In this document: in pieces, positions 9,280 through 17,287 of the stretch
How the letters are laid out: each line of letters opens with the position of its first letter
Numbering within the stretch: position 1 is the stretch's first letter
Origin: Nitrosomonas sp.
GTDB taxonomy: Bacteria; Pseudomonadota; Gammaproteobacteria; Burkholderiales; Nitrosomonadaceae
NCBI GenBank assembly: GCA_016708955.1
Contig: JADJES010000006.1
Span: forward strand, 62,001-126,000
Reading direction: 5' to 3'
DNA: 64,000 nucleotides
Made by a program: the position numbers and the translations under genes
The notes under the pieces: model-generated
The model's database searches: none
Told to the model about the DNA's origin: nothing
The model's input: only the letters and a program-made list of their open reading frames with translations

Positions 9280-10542
9280 ATGATTCGCTATCTGTACATA
9301 CTTCTTGGGCTATTCATACTATTCGCATTTTCAGTTTGTGCAACCAAAACACAAGTAAAGAAAACGATTGATTCAACGGATAAAGCCAAGATCGCGACAC
9401 CTTTTGAACAACTCTCCTTTAAATCGGAAGGGAAAACGGTTTTTGAGGATGAGGGGAAATTCATCCTGATTGAAGGAAGCAAATGCATGCAGCGGGATAA
9501 TGGTGCAGAAGCGGCAACCGTGCTGCAATGGATCGAAATGCCCGGCTACGTGGATAGTGCGACCGTCGTACTGAATGGCTGGGATTTGCGTTATCTGCAA
9601 AAAGATCGCGAAGTGAACTCGATAAAAGCCGACATCATCCACAGCAAACTGGTTAAAAGCGCCGGTTCTTCCTTCCTGGTGTTTGAGGTGCAAGGCAAAC
9701 TGGATGATCAGAATCGTGCCGACGCGTACGAATTCTGTGTATTTTATAGCGGATTCGGCTATCGCTCAGTTTGGTTTGATGCTGCGATAGAATGGGATTA
9801 CAACGGTATTGAAGCATCGGCGCAGCAGAATAAAACCCAAGGCGCAGTGGCTACTGTGGAAAACTTGGGAAGCAAAGGCACGCTAAAGGGCAATGATGTG
9901 ATTGCAATCATCCCGCGCGGATTTGATTTTCAGTTCGATGACACCTTCGAATGCGAATTACGTTTCCCCCCCTGCAAATGGGCGGATCGCGCCGATTATC
10001 GTTTGCTGCAAGCTGCCTACAGTCTGTCTCAAACCGGCGCTTCGCCTAACCGCGACGGCAGCCCGTACTGGGTCACTCAAACCATTTTCAAAGATAACGA
10101 TACACGCACACACCGCGTTAAAACACGTGCCACCCAGATTCGCGGCAGCAGCGTCAAACTGCGCGCAGACTTCCTGGCACTGAATCCCCGCGCCGGGAAA
10201 ACCGCGACCTGCCGCAAAAATACCGACGGCATTGTTCGCACCCAGACATTCCGCATCAATGATTTGCCCTACGATTATGCTGTGCCGATGCTGACCGGCT
10301 GGGATCTCTCCTACGAATGCGAGCATCAGCAAGTGCAACGGGCAGGCATTTGGATCCATGACATCCACTTCAATCCGGACGCCAACAGCTTGGAATACAA
10401 AGTATCGTCCATCCTGCGCGACCAGGATGGCGCACCCAGCTTCAACGCCGCGCACCGCATCACGGTACTAGGACTCAATCGCTTGCCTTCGTCCGAGCAA
10501 CACCGGATACCTAAAATTGAAATTAAGCTCAGGGAACATTAA
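9280..10542 (+). CDS. Exported protein of unknown function with two related domains
   Basis: 420 residues behind a good Shine-Dalgarno (GGAGGG). The N-terminus is a hydrophobic export signal (YILLGLFILFAFSVCATK); a cysteine sits at its end but FSVC is a poor lipobox. Two segments resemble each other: about residues 85-170 (VVLNGWDLRYLQKD, later VFEVQGKLDDQN) and about 330-410 (PMLTGWDLSYECEH, later YKVSSILRDQD). This points to a duplicated beta-rich domain. Six or more cysteines fit a periplasmic protein. I do not recognise the family. Confidence 0.75.
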   Translation: MIRYLYILLGLFILFAFSVCATKTQVKKTIDSTDKAKIATPFEQLSFKSEGKTVFEDEGKFILIEGSKCMQRDNGAEAATVLQWIEMPGYVDSATVVLNGWDLRYLQKDREVNSIKADIIHSKLVKSAGSSFLVFEVQGKLDDQNRADAYEFCVFYSGFGYRSVWFDAAIEWDYNGIEASAQQNKTQGAVATVENLGSKGTLKGNDVIAIIPRGFDFQFDDTFECELRFPPCKWADRADYRLLQAAYSLSQTGASPNRDGSPYWVTQTIFKDNDTRTHRVKTRATQIRGSSVKLRADFLALNPRAGKTATCRKNTDGIVRTQTFRINDLPYDYAVPMLTGWDLSYECEHQQVQRAGIWIHDIHFNPDANSLEYKVSSILRDQDGAPSFNAAHRITVLGLNRLPSSEQHRIPKIEIKLREH

Positions 10543-10689
10543 TAGATTACCCGTGCTTGCTTATTGTAAACTGATAATTAACAGCAGGATAATTTGAGTT
10601 TTCTGTGACTATATGACGATTTGCAGTTTTTATAAGATATTGGGTGTCGTATATATTCGTTAGGTATAAAAAAGGACTTAAGGCACGAA

Positions 10690-11145
10690 GTGACCTCGAA
10701 TCAAGAAAACCAGCCAACTGAAAATATTGCTAATCGTCAATTTGACGAGCCACTATATGTTTTCGGTCAAATAACAAATGAGCCAGAAAGATATTTGGCC
10801 GAAAAACCCTATGAACTAAGTAAGTTCGAGTTCTCAGTTATAAAAAAGGGGAAATTCAAAGCTGACACATGGTCTCAGCTTTTTTGTGGAGCAACGGCAG
10901 GATTTCTTCTCGCAATATTAGGTAAAGCATTAAATGCATTAATTCAAAAGCAGTCTCCCTCATTAGAAAATTGGGAGCTATGGGCTGTTGGAGCCGGTGC
11001 TGTTTTAGCGATAATTTTGAAAAAACAAAGTAAAACAGAAGATGAAAAAGAATTTGATGAACTCAAAGAATCTATTAACCAGCACTTTGAAAATACTCTC
11101 CCCAGAAGAATTCATATTACGGGAAAAAAGGAAGGACAAGAATGA
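10690..11145 (+). CDS. Small membrane protein of unknown function
   Basis: 151 residues from a GTG start; an upstream AAGGAC could serve as ribosome site. A hydrophilic N-terminus is followed by two transmembrane segments (about residues 65-82, FCGATAGFLLAILGKAL, and 98-110, WAVGAGAVLAIIL) and a charged tail. The stop overlaps the next ATG (ATGA), so the pair is translationally coupled. It opens an accessory stretch that ends in phage-type lysis genes, but nothing here proves a phage origin. Confidence 0.6.
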   Translation: MTSNQENQPTENIANRQFDEPLYVFGQITNEPERYLAEKPYELSKFEFSVIKKGKFKADTWSQLFCGATAGFLLAILGKALNALIQKQSPSLENWELWAVGAGAVLAIILKKQSKTEDEKEFDELKESINQHFENTLPRRIHITGKKEGQE

Positions 11146-11575
11146 ACATTAATTCACTTCCATCGCTCTACCATCCATTTCAAGAAATGGAAATAGGAAC
11201 TAATCGCCTCGTTGACGGAGAGGCTCTTTTTTCCTTAGATGATAATGTTCCATTGCTAATAGGCGTTAACGGCAGTCCAAGAGTTTGGCTCTCTATTCCA
11301 GCTGATCAAAAAGGTAAATCATGGCAATTGCTTGTACGTGATAACAAATCCTTAAACTCGGTATTGTATTAAAGGTTCATAAAGAAAACGAAAGGTTAGT
11401 AAAAGTACAACAAATTAATTTGCGCCCTTTCGGCATTAACATACATGGTAACGAATCATCCCTAACTGTAATGACTAATAGTTTATCAGGCAATGTGTTT
11501 ATCGGTTCAAAGGTAATGGTCGGCATTAGTGGCAAGAAAATGCCTAACAAAAATATCGAGCAGAGCGTGTCTTAG
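11142..11575 (+). pseudogene. Coupled partner of the membrane protein, interrupted by a frameshift
   Basis: The first frame encodes 76 residues (starting MNINSLPSLYHPF) and stops at 11370-11372. A second frame continues without a gap, reading LGIVLKVHKENERLVKV on to NIEQSVS and a TAG at 11573-11575. Joined, they give about 143 residues, so one base was probably gained or lost near 11345-11365. It is predicted to be cytoplasmic and beta-rich. I do not recognise it. A sequencing error is possible. Confidence 0.55.
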
Positions 11576-12012
11576 TCGGTGCGCCTCTCACACCAACCGG
11601 ACAAGCACAACAAGGGATCACAGCAAGAAAGCAGGTCGAGAGCCAAGAAAAATGAGCACATGCTGCAGACTATGACAAAACCACTTCGATTAGTCTGCCA
11701 AATACACGGTTTTTATCTGTAATCACTTACCTGTCATCTGTTCTACCAGATCCACTGATCGTCAGCAATATTCAATCCTGGAATCGGCCTCCGGTACCTT
11801 TGTTCGGGAGATAACGTAGCCGCATCGTTTCGCAGTTTTTATATAATGGCAATGATTCAATGGATTAAATTTATGATATGGTTTGGTAAGCAGTTCGTCT
11901 GTTCAGATGCCCGGTGATTTTATATTTTCTTCTGACTTATCCCGAGCTAACCAGAGAATTTTTTAGGTAAGCTAATTTAGCTGCCGGGCGGAGTGTGTTG
12001 GCAGGTGATACC
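11576..12012. other. Gene-poor stretch upstream of the lysis cassette
   Basis: About 440 bp. Short readable pieces (for example VGAPLTPTGQAQQGITARK directly after 11575, and a 50-codon frame over 11670-11815) hint at decayed coding sequence, but nothing recognisable. An AGGTGA ribosome site sits at the right edge. Confidence 0.35.
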
Positions 12013-12102
12013 ATGATGATTCTCGGTTTGCTTCAGACGCTGATATCATTGATGATGGGCTATGCGTTTAAGATTTATTCCAATTCGCGCAATAGGGGTT
12101 GA
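12013..12102 (+). CDS. 29-residue hydrophobic peptide, possible holin remnant
   Basis: ATG at 12013 preceded by AGGTGA at good spacing. The peptide MMILGLLQTLISLMMGYAF plus a short basic tail is essentially one transmembrane segment. It stops two bases before the Rz start, so it is coupled to the spanin gene. The position fits a holin or a degraded holin; it is too short to assign by sequence. Confidence 0.45.
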   Translation: MMILGLLQTLISLMMGYAFKIYSNSRNRG

Positions 12103-12103
12103 T

Positions 12104-12646
12104 ATGACTGGATACACCACTTTAATCAAATTCGCACTCTGGGCAGCGCTGATTATTGCCTGCACCTGGTTTGTTTGGCACATGGCCGGAACCATCCACG
12201 ACAATATTTATGAAGATGGGCGCCTGGCTGAACGAGCGGTATGGGAAAGCAAGGAAGCCATTCGCAGCAAAGAACTTGCCAAAGCAGTCGCCGATGCCGC
12301 GCAAGCGATGGCCGCAGAGCATGAAAAACAAGTTGATGGACTTACCGGAGCATTAAATAATGAAATCAAAGCAAAAGATAAGTTGTCTCGTGATCTTGCT
12401 GATATTAACCGCACTAATCGCGGGCTGTGGATCGATGCAAAAAACTGCAGAAATAGTGCCAATGAAACAGCAAGAAAAACGGAGAGTGCTAAGATCAGTG
12501 GTGGCGAAACCGGTCGAATCAGACTTCCCAGCCAGGTTGAACAAGATCTTTGGGAACTCGCCGCAGACGCGCAGCGAGTAGTTATTCAGTATGAGACATG
12601 CCGGCAAACATTAATCCCGTTGGTTGAAGTTGTTCCGGATAGTTGA
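12104..12646 (+). CDS. Rz-like i-spanin (phage lysis, inner-membrane subunit)
   Basis: 180 residues from the ATG at 12104; a TTG-initiated extension from 12062 overlaps the preceding peptide and is less likely. An N-terminal transmembrane anchor (about residues 6-25, IKFALWAALIIACTWFVW) is followed by a long charged, alanine-rich coiled coil (KEAIRSKELAKAVADAAQA) and a periplasmic tail with two cysteines. With a lipoprotein gene embedded in its +1 frame, this is the classical Rz/Rz1 layout. Spanins fuse inner and outer membranes in the last step of host lysis. No other lysis or structural phage gene is nearby. Confidence 0.72.
   Translation: MTGYTTLIKFALWAALIIACTWFVWHMAGTIHDNIYEDGRLAERAVWESKEAIRSKELAKAVADAAQAMAAEHEKQVDGLTGALNNEIKAKDKLSRDLADINRTNRGLWIDAKNCRNSANETARKTESAKISGGETGRIRLPSQVEQDLWELAADAQRVVIQYETCRQTLIPLVEVVPDS
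12360..12581 (+). CDS. Rz1-like o-spanin lipoprotein nested inside Rz
   Basis: 73-residue frame entirely inside Rz, +1 relative to it. It has a lipoprotein signal peptide: basic start MKSKQK, hydrophobic LVILLILTA and lipobox LIAGC with Cys23, followed by GSMQK, a small residue at +2. The nested lipoprotein is the diagnostic partner of Rz: it sits in the outer membrane and binds the Rz C-terminus. It is less proline-rich than lambda Rz1. Confidence 0.7.
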   Translation: MKSKQKISCLVILLILTALIAGCGSMQKTAEIVPMKQQEKRRVLRSVVAKPVESDFPARLNKIFGNSPQTRSE

Positions 12647-12834
12647 AGAAATAATAATTTCACCGAAAGGAAACGTTCGAGTCATGTTTGCGCATCAGGC
12701 TCAAAAAAGTGAGCTGATTGGAACGTACTCCACCAAGCCAGATGTAGCCTGTGCAACCCAGGCGCCTTTCGAGAATATGAACTTGTCAATTCTATGAAGA
12801 TGCTTGCATAAGCTTAAAATAGCACGATAACCAG

Positions 12835-12865
12835 AAAACCCCATCCTTGTGACGGGTTTTTTCTT
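12835..12865 (+). terminator. Rho-independent terminator after the spanin genes
   Basis: Stem AAAACCC / GGGTTTT around a 12-base loop, ending in a T run. The surrounding 12647-12969 region shows no gene. Confidence 0.6.
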
Positions 12866-12969
12866 CCAAAATTAAGCATTTCCCTTATAGAAATTTATCT
12901 TAAACGGCCTATGATGATTTGCTACCGACAAGTTACTCTTAATTCTTCATCAAACAGGTGAGGGAGAGC

Positions 12970-13539
12970 ATGTTTAAATTTTTAAGAATCCTGTTAAGTA
13001 TCGGTGTTTTATTGCTTGGGGTGTTATCGACGGCGAATGCAGCATTAGAAATGCGTTTGGGTGGTCTGGCGTACTACGATACGGAGCTGAATATCACGTG
13101 GGCTGCAGATGCTAATATTAATGGCGCGCAGAGCTGGTGGGATCAGATGGCTTGGGCTTCAGGTTTAACCATCGATGGAGTAAGTGGCTGGCGACTGCCG
13201 AATGCGGATGTAAATGGAAACGGTTCCTCCGAATCTGGCTTCGATAATGAGATGTATTTTCTGTATTGGAATGAAGGCATAACGGCAGCCACACCGGGAG
13301 TATTCAGCAACGTCCAGTCCTTCGTCTACTGGTCCGGTACGGAGCTTGTGAGTGATCCTCCTTACGCGTTTATATTCTTCTTCAATAGCGGCGAGTATTT
13401 AGATGAATTAAAAATCCATCATCGATTCGCGTGGGCTGTTCACGACGGCGATGTTGCATTAATTCCGGAGCCAGAAATGTATGCAATGATGGTGTTGGGA
13501 CTAGCGGTTTTGCTTGGCTTTGGAAGATTAAGGCAATAG
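12970..13539 (+). CDS. PEP-CTERM-anchored exported protein
   Basis: 189 residues from the ATG at 12970, with GGGAGAG as ribosome site; a GTG at 12958 in frame is less likely. Signal peptide (ILLSIGVLLLGVLSTANA-A), then a W- and G-rich domain of the DUF1566/Lcl type (LPNADVNGNG, FVYWSGTE, FAWAVHDGDVA) and a C-terminal PEP-CTERM tag: PEPEMYAMM, a hydrophobic stretch and a basic end GRLRQ. Such proteins are processed by exosortase and often contribute to exopolysaccharide or biofilm. No exosortase gene is in the window. Confidence 0.85.
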   Translation: MFKFLRILLSIGVLLLGVLSTANAALEMRLGGLAYYDTELNITWAADANINGAQSWWDQMAWASGLTIDGVSGWRLPNADVNGNGSSESGFDNEMYFLYWNEGITAATPGVFSNVQSFVYWSGTELVSDPPYAFIFFFNSGEYLDELKIHHRFAWAVHDGDVALIPEPEMYAMMVLGLAVLLGFGRLRQ

Positions 13540-13576
13540 AGTTAACTATAGAATAATTCTTAAAACAATTAATCGC

Positions 13577-13601
13577 AAACCCGCTTCGGCGGGTTTTTAT
13601 T
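13577..13601 (+). terminator. Rho-independent terminator of the PEP-CTERM gene
   Basis: Perfect 8-bp stem AAACCCGC / GCGGGTTT closing a TTCG tetraloop, followed by T5, 38 bp after the stop codon. Confidence 0.9.
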
Positions 13602-13783
13602 GCGCGTTGTATCGCTTAATCTTAAATTCAGTGGCAGCATTAGCAAAATTATTAAGGGAACCAATGAAGGCAAAATCACTCTATAGTAGTGAATCAACTC
13701 TCCCTTCTTTGATTCTATAACCGCATCAACCAGTGTACAAAACACCAGTGCATAGTCGGATGGTTGTCTTAATTCTTCTGATG

Positions 13784-13812
13784 CCAGTGCTCTTTGAGTA
13801 CTGGTTTTTTTA
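13784..13812 (+). terminator. Terminator-like hairpin without an adjacent gene
   Basis: Stem CCAGTGCTC / GAGTACTGG (one G-T pair) with loop TTT and a run of eight T. The 13602-13857 stretch has no recognisable gene, so the hairpin may be left from something deleted. Confidence 0.6.
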
Positions 13813-13857
13813 TGTTAGGGTTTTTTGCAATGTAATCCATTACTATTTATTGATAAA

Positions 13858-13928
13858 GCACGGTGACATGTGGGTGACATTCTTTAGAAAATAAAAAAGC
13901 ACTTAAGATTATTGATCTTTAAGTGCTT
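13858..13928 (-). repeat. Outer tRNA-Phe module: hairpin plus 11-bp direct repeats (TGTCACC type)
   Basis: Read on the minus strand, leaving the partial tRNA-Phe 3' end: a hairpin with stem AAGCACTTA.. / ..TAAGTGCTT, TTTTTTATTTTCT, then TGTCACCCACA and TGTCACCGTGC in tandem (13879-13858). The same architecture follows tRNA-fMet (30434-30504) and the intact tRNA-Phe (23605-23676). I interpret the direct repeats as arm-type integrase sites. Confidence 0.6.
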
Positions 13929-13970
13929 TTTTTATTGGTGGCCAAGGGCGGAATCGAACCACCGACACAA
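13929..13970. repeat. att direct repeat, left end of the tRNA-Phe island
   Basis: 42 bp identical to 23677-23718, covering the last 35 nt of tRNA-Phe (acceptor, T arm and part of the variable/anticodon region) plus the flank. This is the tRNA fragment left by site-specific integration. Confidence 0.92.
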
Positions 13971-13980
13971 TGGTGCCTAC

Positions 13981-15078
13981 ATGAAAATTAACAAAAAGAA
14001 CTTCACAACTGGCGTCATTGCTAAAGCACAGTGTGACCCCGGAAAAAATCAAACAATTTTTTATGATGAAAAAACACCCGGTTTAGGACTTCGCGTCACT
14101 AACGCAGGTGTTAAAAGCTATATCTTTGAAACGAGACTGAACGGTAAAACCTTACGCAGGCCGCTATGGTCAGAGCTGCATATACGCGACCATGAAAAAA
14201 TTATACAAGCTGGTGGAGCCCCGAGAATACGAAGCAAGAAACTGACGGAGCCGGGATCACTTGCAGCATTGTCGACAATTCGACTTGTAGATTTAACACC
14301 AGAATTAGTAACAGAGTGGGCGAGGGTAGAGGCAGAAACCCGCCCGACACGCGCCCGGCTGGCTCTGCGATTATTAAGAGCGTTTCTGAATTGGTGCAGT
14401 AGGCATTCAGCGTATAAAGCCATTGTGACAGGCAATGCCGCACAAAGTAGGGACGCTAGAGAGAGTCTTGGCAAGGCCAAAGTTAAACACGACGTATTGC
14501 AGCGTGAGCAATTGCCCGCATGGTTTGATGCAGTCAAACAAGCTCAAAACCCTGTTATAGCCGCCTATCTGCAAACTCTCTTGCTTACTGGTGCACGCCG
14601 GGAAGAAATCGCTTGTTTACGCTGGCAGGATATAGATTTTCAATGGAATGGCGTGACAATAAATGACAAAGTAGAAGATTTTAGAATCATCCCACTAACG
14701 CCTTATGTATCCGATTTATTGGCTTTCTTGCCGCGCCGCAATCGATGGGTGTTTTCAAGTCCTGGTGCTGAAAGTGGCCGTTTAACCGATCCGTCGATTG
14801 CTCACCGCAAAGCATGTGCAATTGCTGGATTAAATCTTACATTGCATGGATTAAGGCGATCTTTTGCCAGCTTGTGCGAGTGGATAGAATGCCCTGCTGG
14901 TATCGCTGCACAGATTCAGGGACACAAACCGCAAGGTGTGCGAGAGCAAAACTATATACGCCGCCCGCTTGATCTGTTGCGGATGTGGCACGTCAAGATT
15001 GAGTCATGGATATTAGAGCAAGCCGGGATTAATTTTGTATCAGAACAAACAGGATTGAAAATCGTTAAACAAAAATAA
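13981..15078 (+). CDS. Tyrosine integrase, N-terminal half shortened
   Basis: 365 residues from the ATG at 13981; a longer frame reads back through the att repeat and is not plausible. The catalytic domain is complete: Arg in LLTGARREE, HxxR in LTLHGLRRSF, His in QGHKPQG and the nucleophile in EQNYIRRPL. Relatives of this type have about 70 more residues between the arm-binding part (ends near GKTLR) and PLWSELHIRDHEK, so an in-frame deletion is likely. Codons 40-60 otherwise read like the family (PGLGLRVTNAGVKSYIFE). It catalyses recombination at tRNA-Phe; activity after the deletion is doubtful. Confidence 0.85.
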   Translation: MKINKKNFTTGVIAKAQCDPGKNQTIFYDEKTPGLGLRVTNAGVKSYIFETRLNGKTLRRPLWSELHIRDHEKIIQAGGAPRIRSKKLTEPGSLAALSTIRLVDLTPELVTEWARVEAETRPTRARLALRLLRAFLNWCSRHSAYKAIVTGNAAQSRDARESLGKAKVKHDVLQREQLPAWFDAVKQAQNPVIAAYLQTLLLTGARREEIACLRWQDIDFQWNGVTINDKVEDFRIIPLTPYVSDLLAFLPRRNRWVFSSPGAESGRLTDPSIAHRKACAIAGLNLTLHGLRRSFASLCEWIECPAGIAAQIQGHKPQGVREQNYIRRPLDLLRMWHVKIESWILEQAGINFVSEQTGLKIVKQK

Positions 15079-15150
15079 TCCTTTTAGGAACAGCAACATT
15101 GTATTGCTTTATGTTGATATGTGTTAATTAACTGTTTACAATATTAACCG

Positions 15151-15429
15151 ATGATAAAAACCTTTCGACATAAAGGAATCGAAACTTTCTTTTTAACTGG
15201 CAAAAAAGCAGGAATACAGCCCGCCCATGCCGGAAAATTACGCATATTACTGACTGCTTTGGACAATGCAAAGCAACCGGATGATATGAACGCGCCAAAC
15301 TGGAAATTGCACAAGCTGACAGGCGATCATGCCGGGCATTATTCCCTTAAGGTTAGCGGGAATTGGCGAATGACTTTTGCTTTTGAGGGCGAAAATGCTG
15401 TTTTGGTGGATTATCAAGACTATCACTAG
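15151..15429 (+). CDS. higB: HigB-like toxin (RelE superfamily mRNA interferase)
   Basis: 92 residues, normal HigB length. Typical segments are FRHKGIETFF at the start, HKLTGDHAGHYSLKVSGNWRMTF in the middle and VLVDYQDYH at the C-terminus. HigB cleaves mRNA on the ribosome. The toxin-first order with higA 12 bp downstream is the family norm. The toxin frame is intact although the antitoxin gene carries a stop codon. Confidence 0.88.
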   Translation: MIKTFRHKGIETFFLTGKKAGIQPAHAGKLRILLTALDNAKQPDDMNAPNWKLHKLTGDHAGHYSLKVSGNWRMTFAFEGENAVLVDYQDYH

Positions 15430-15441
15430 GAGATTTTTAGC

Positions 15442-15729
15442 ATGAGCAGAATGCACAACCCAGCGCACCCCGGAGAAGTATTAAAAGAGTGGTTACCGGA
15501 ACAAATGACCGTCACATAAGCCGCAAAGGAATTGCAGATTTCCCGCGTAACACTTTCAAAATTGCTGAACGGCAAAGCGGGATTAACGGCTGCAATGGCA
15601 TTGCGTCTTTCGGCATGGCTTGGCACGACCCCAGATGTTTGGCTAGGGATGCAAACACAATGGGATTTATGGCAAGCAAAGAAACTACCAAAACCGGATA
15701 TTAAACCGCTGGAAAGATTGCAGGCGTAA
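15442..15729 (+). pseudogene. higA: HigA-like antitoxin with an in-frame nonsense codon
   Basis: XRE-type helix-turn-helix antitoxin. From the ATG at 15442 the frame reads MSRMHNPAHPGEVLKEWLPE as in HigA, meets TAA at 15517-15519 (codon 26) and continues in the same frame through LQISRVTLSKLLNGKAG to the natural stop. The break is a substitution (CAA or GAA to TAA), not a frameshift. Re-initiation at TTG 15532 could give a 65-residue fragment keeping most of the HTH but not the N-terminus. Confidence 0.82.
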
Positions 15730-15829
15730 AACAGGGTAAGAAGTTTTAGTCGCTGCCTACCCTGCGAATAATTGCCAACGGGGAAAAGCCAGAAACCTTT
15801 GCTGCCTGATAGCGGCTTATATCAAAGGA

Positions 15830-15972
15830 GGTTCATCCGGCAAGTGCGTACTTGTTAGTCAGAAATGCATGTTGAAATAAAGTGAATTAAAGGTTGAAAT
15901 TATGGTTCATCCGGTGCGTACTTGTTAGTCGAAATGCATGTTGAAATAAAGTGAATTAAAGGTTGAAATTAT
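15830..15972. repeat. Tandem duplication of the ISL3 left end
   Basis: 15830-15903 and 15904-15972 are near-identical copies; the second lacks CAA in the terminal repeat and one A further in. The inner copy has therefore lost three bases of the inverted repeat. Confidence 0.9.
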
Positions 15973-16003
15973 CTCTGATTTTCAACGAAGAGGTTTTTTC
16001 AAC

Positions 16004-17217
16004 ATGTCGACCAGTTTGCTGTATCACGCCTTTGGTATAGTTGGTTATTTTTATCAAAGCACTTGTTTTATTGCGGGTGTCATAGTTGTTGCAATACAAG
16101 CGGATCATTGGCGATTGAGATGTCCGGTATGTAAAAGCCGCGAGATACATTGCCGGGGAAAGTTGGTTAGACGCTTCAGGACAGTACCGGTAGGTCAAAA
16201 AGCAGTCTATATCGACCTTCCAGTTCAGCGGGTAGAATGCACCCGATGCCAAGCAGTTCGTCAGGTAAAGATACAGTTTGCTGATGAGCACAAGCGCTAT
16301 ACACGTTCTTTCGAAAGATTGGTTTTGGATCTCTAGGCACATGACCATCCAGGCAGTAGCACGCCATCTTGGAGTGAGCTGGGATCTGGTTAAGGGAATA
16401 CAGAAGGACAATCTGAATAAACGTTATCGGTTGCCGAAATTGGCCAAGATAAAACGCATTGCGCTGGATGAAATATACCAAGGCAAGAAGCTGGGTTATT
16501 TAACGATAGTTCTGGATCTTCAACGTGGGGCAGTGATTTTTGTTGGCAATGGGAAAGGTGCCGATGCACTGATTCCGTTTTGGAAGCGTTTGAAACGATC
16601 GGTGCACGGATTGAAGCGGTTGCGACCGACATGGGGCCAGCATACATCAGTGCGGTGCGGGCTAATATCCCAGATGCAACGCTAGTGTTCGATCACTTCC
16701 ATATTATTAAGCTGTTCAACGAAAAGTTGACAAAACTGCGTCAGGATCTGCAACGAGAAGCAGAAAATGGGTTGGGCAAACCCGTTTTGAAGGGCATTCG
16801 CTGGCTGTTGCTGAAGAACCCTGACAACCTGGATGACAAGCGCAATGAACGTCAACGTCTGGACGAAGCATTAAAGCTCAATGAGCCTTGGCAACGGCCT
16901 ATTACATGAAAGAAGAGTTACGCAATATCTGGCATCAACCGGATAAACTCTCAGCTCAAAATGCATTGGATGAATGGGTAAAAAAAGCCGCTGCTTCGGA
17001 TGTCAACATGCTCAAGCAATTCTCTAAAACTATTGCAGCACACCGCTCAGGTATCCTGGCTTATTTCGATTTTAATGGTTTATCAACCGGGCCGTTGGAA
17101 GGTACCAACAACAAGATAAAAACTTTGCACAAAATGGCCTATGGTTTCAGAGATGTCGAGTTCTTTAAACTCAAAATTATGGCGCTGCATGAAACCAATT
17201 ATGTCCTTGTCGGTTAA
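16004..17217 (+). pseudogene. ISL3-family transposase, broken by three frameshifts
   Basis: Four consecutive pieces in different frames make one DDE transposase: a zinc-binding N-terminus (RCPVCKSREIHCRGK ... CTRCQAV), HTH (MTIQAVARHLGVSWDLVKGI), catalytic core (IALDEIYQGKKLGYLTIVLD; AVATDMGPAYISAVR; VFDHFHIIKLFN) and C-terminus (STGPLEGTNNKIKTLHKMAYG). Frame changes fall near 16337, 16590 and 16885. As read, no functional protein can be made. Confidence 0.88.
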
Positions 17218-17287
17218 ACCCAAAAGTACGCACTTGCCGGATGAACCTCAAAGGACGCTCAAAGGGGCGTGTATGAAGAAAAATTAT

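Larger units (their letters stand above)
15830..17247. mobile_element. ISL3-family insertion sequence (defective)
   Basis: Ends GGTTCATCCGGCAAGTGCGT (left) and its inverse (17225-17247) match over 23 bp. The element is flanked by the 8-bp target duplication TCAAAGGA (15822-15829 and 17248-17255), the size expected for ISL3. The left terminal 70 bp or so is present twice. Confidence 0.9.

Noticed and set aside
9958..10455. 165-codon minus-strand frame antisense to the exported protein gene
   Set aside because: Codon-pattern shadow of the plus-strand gene, which has signal peptide, ribosome site and duplicated domain.
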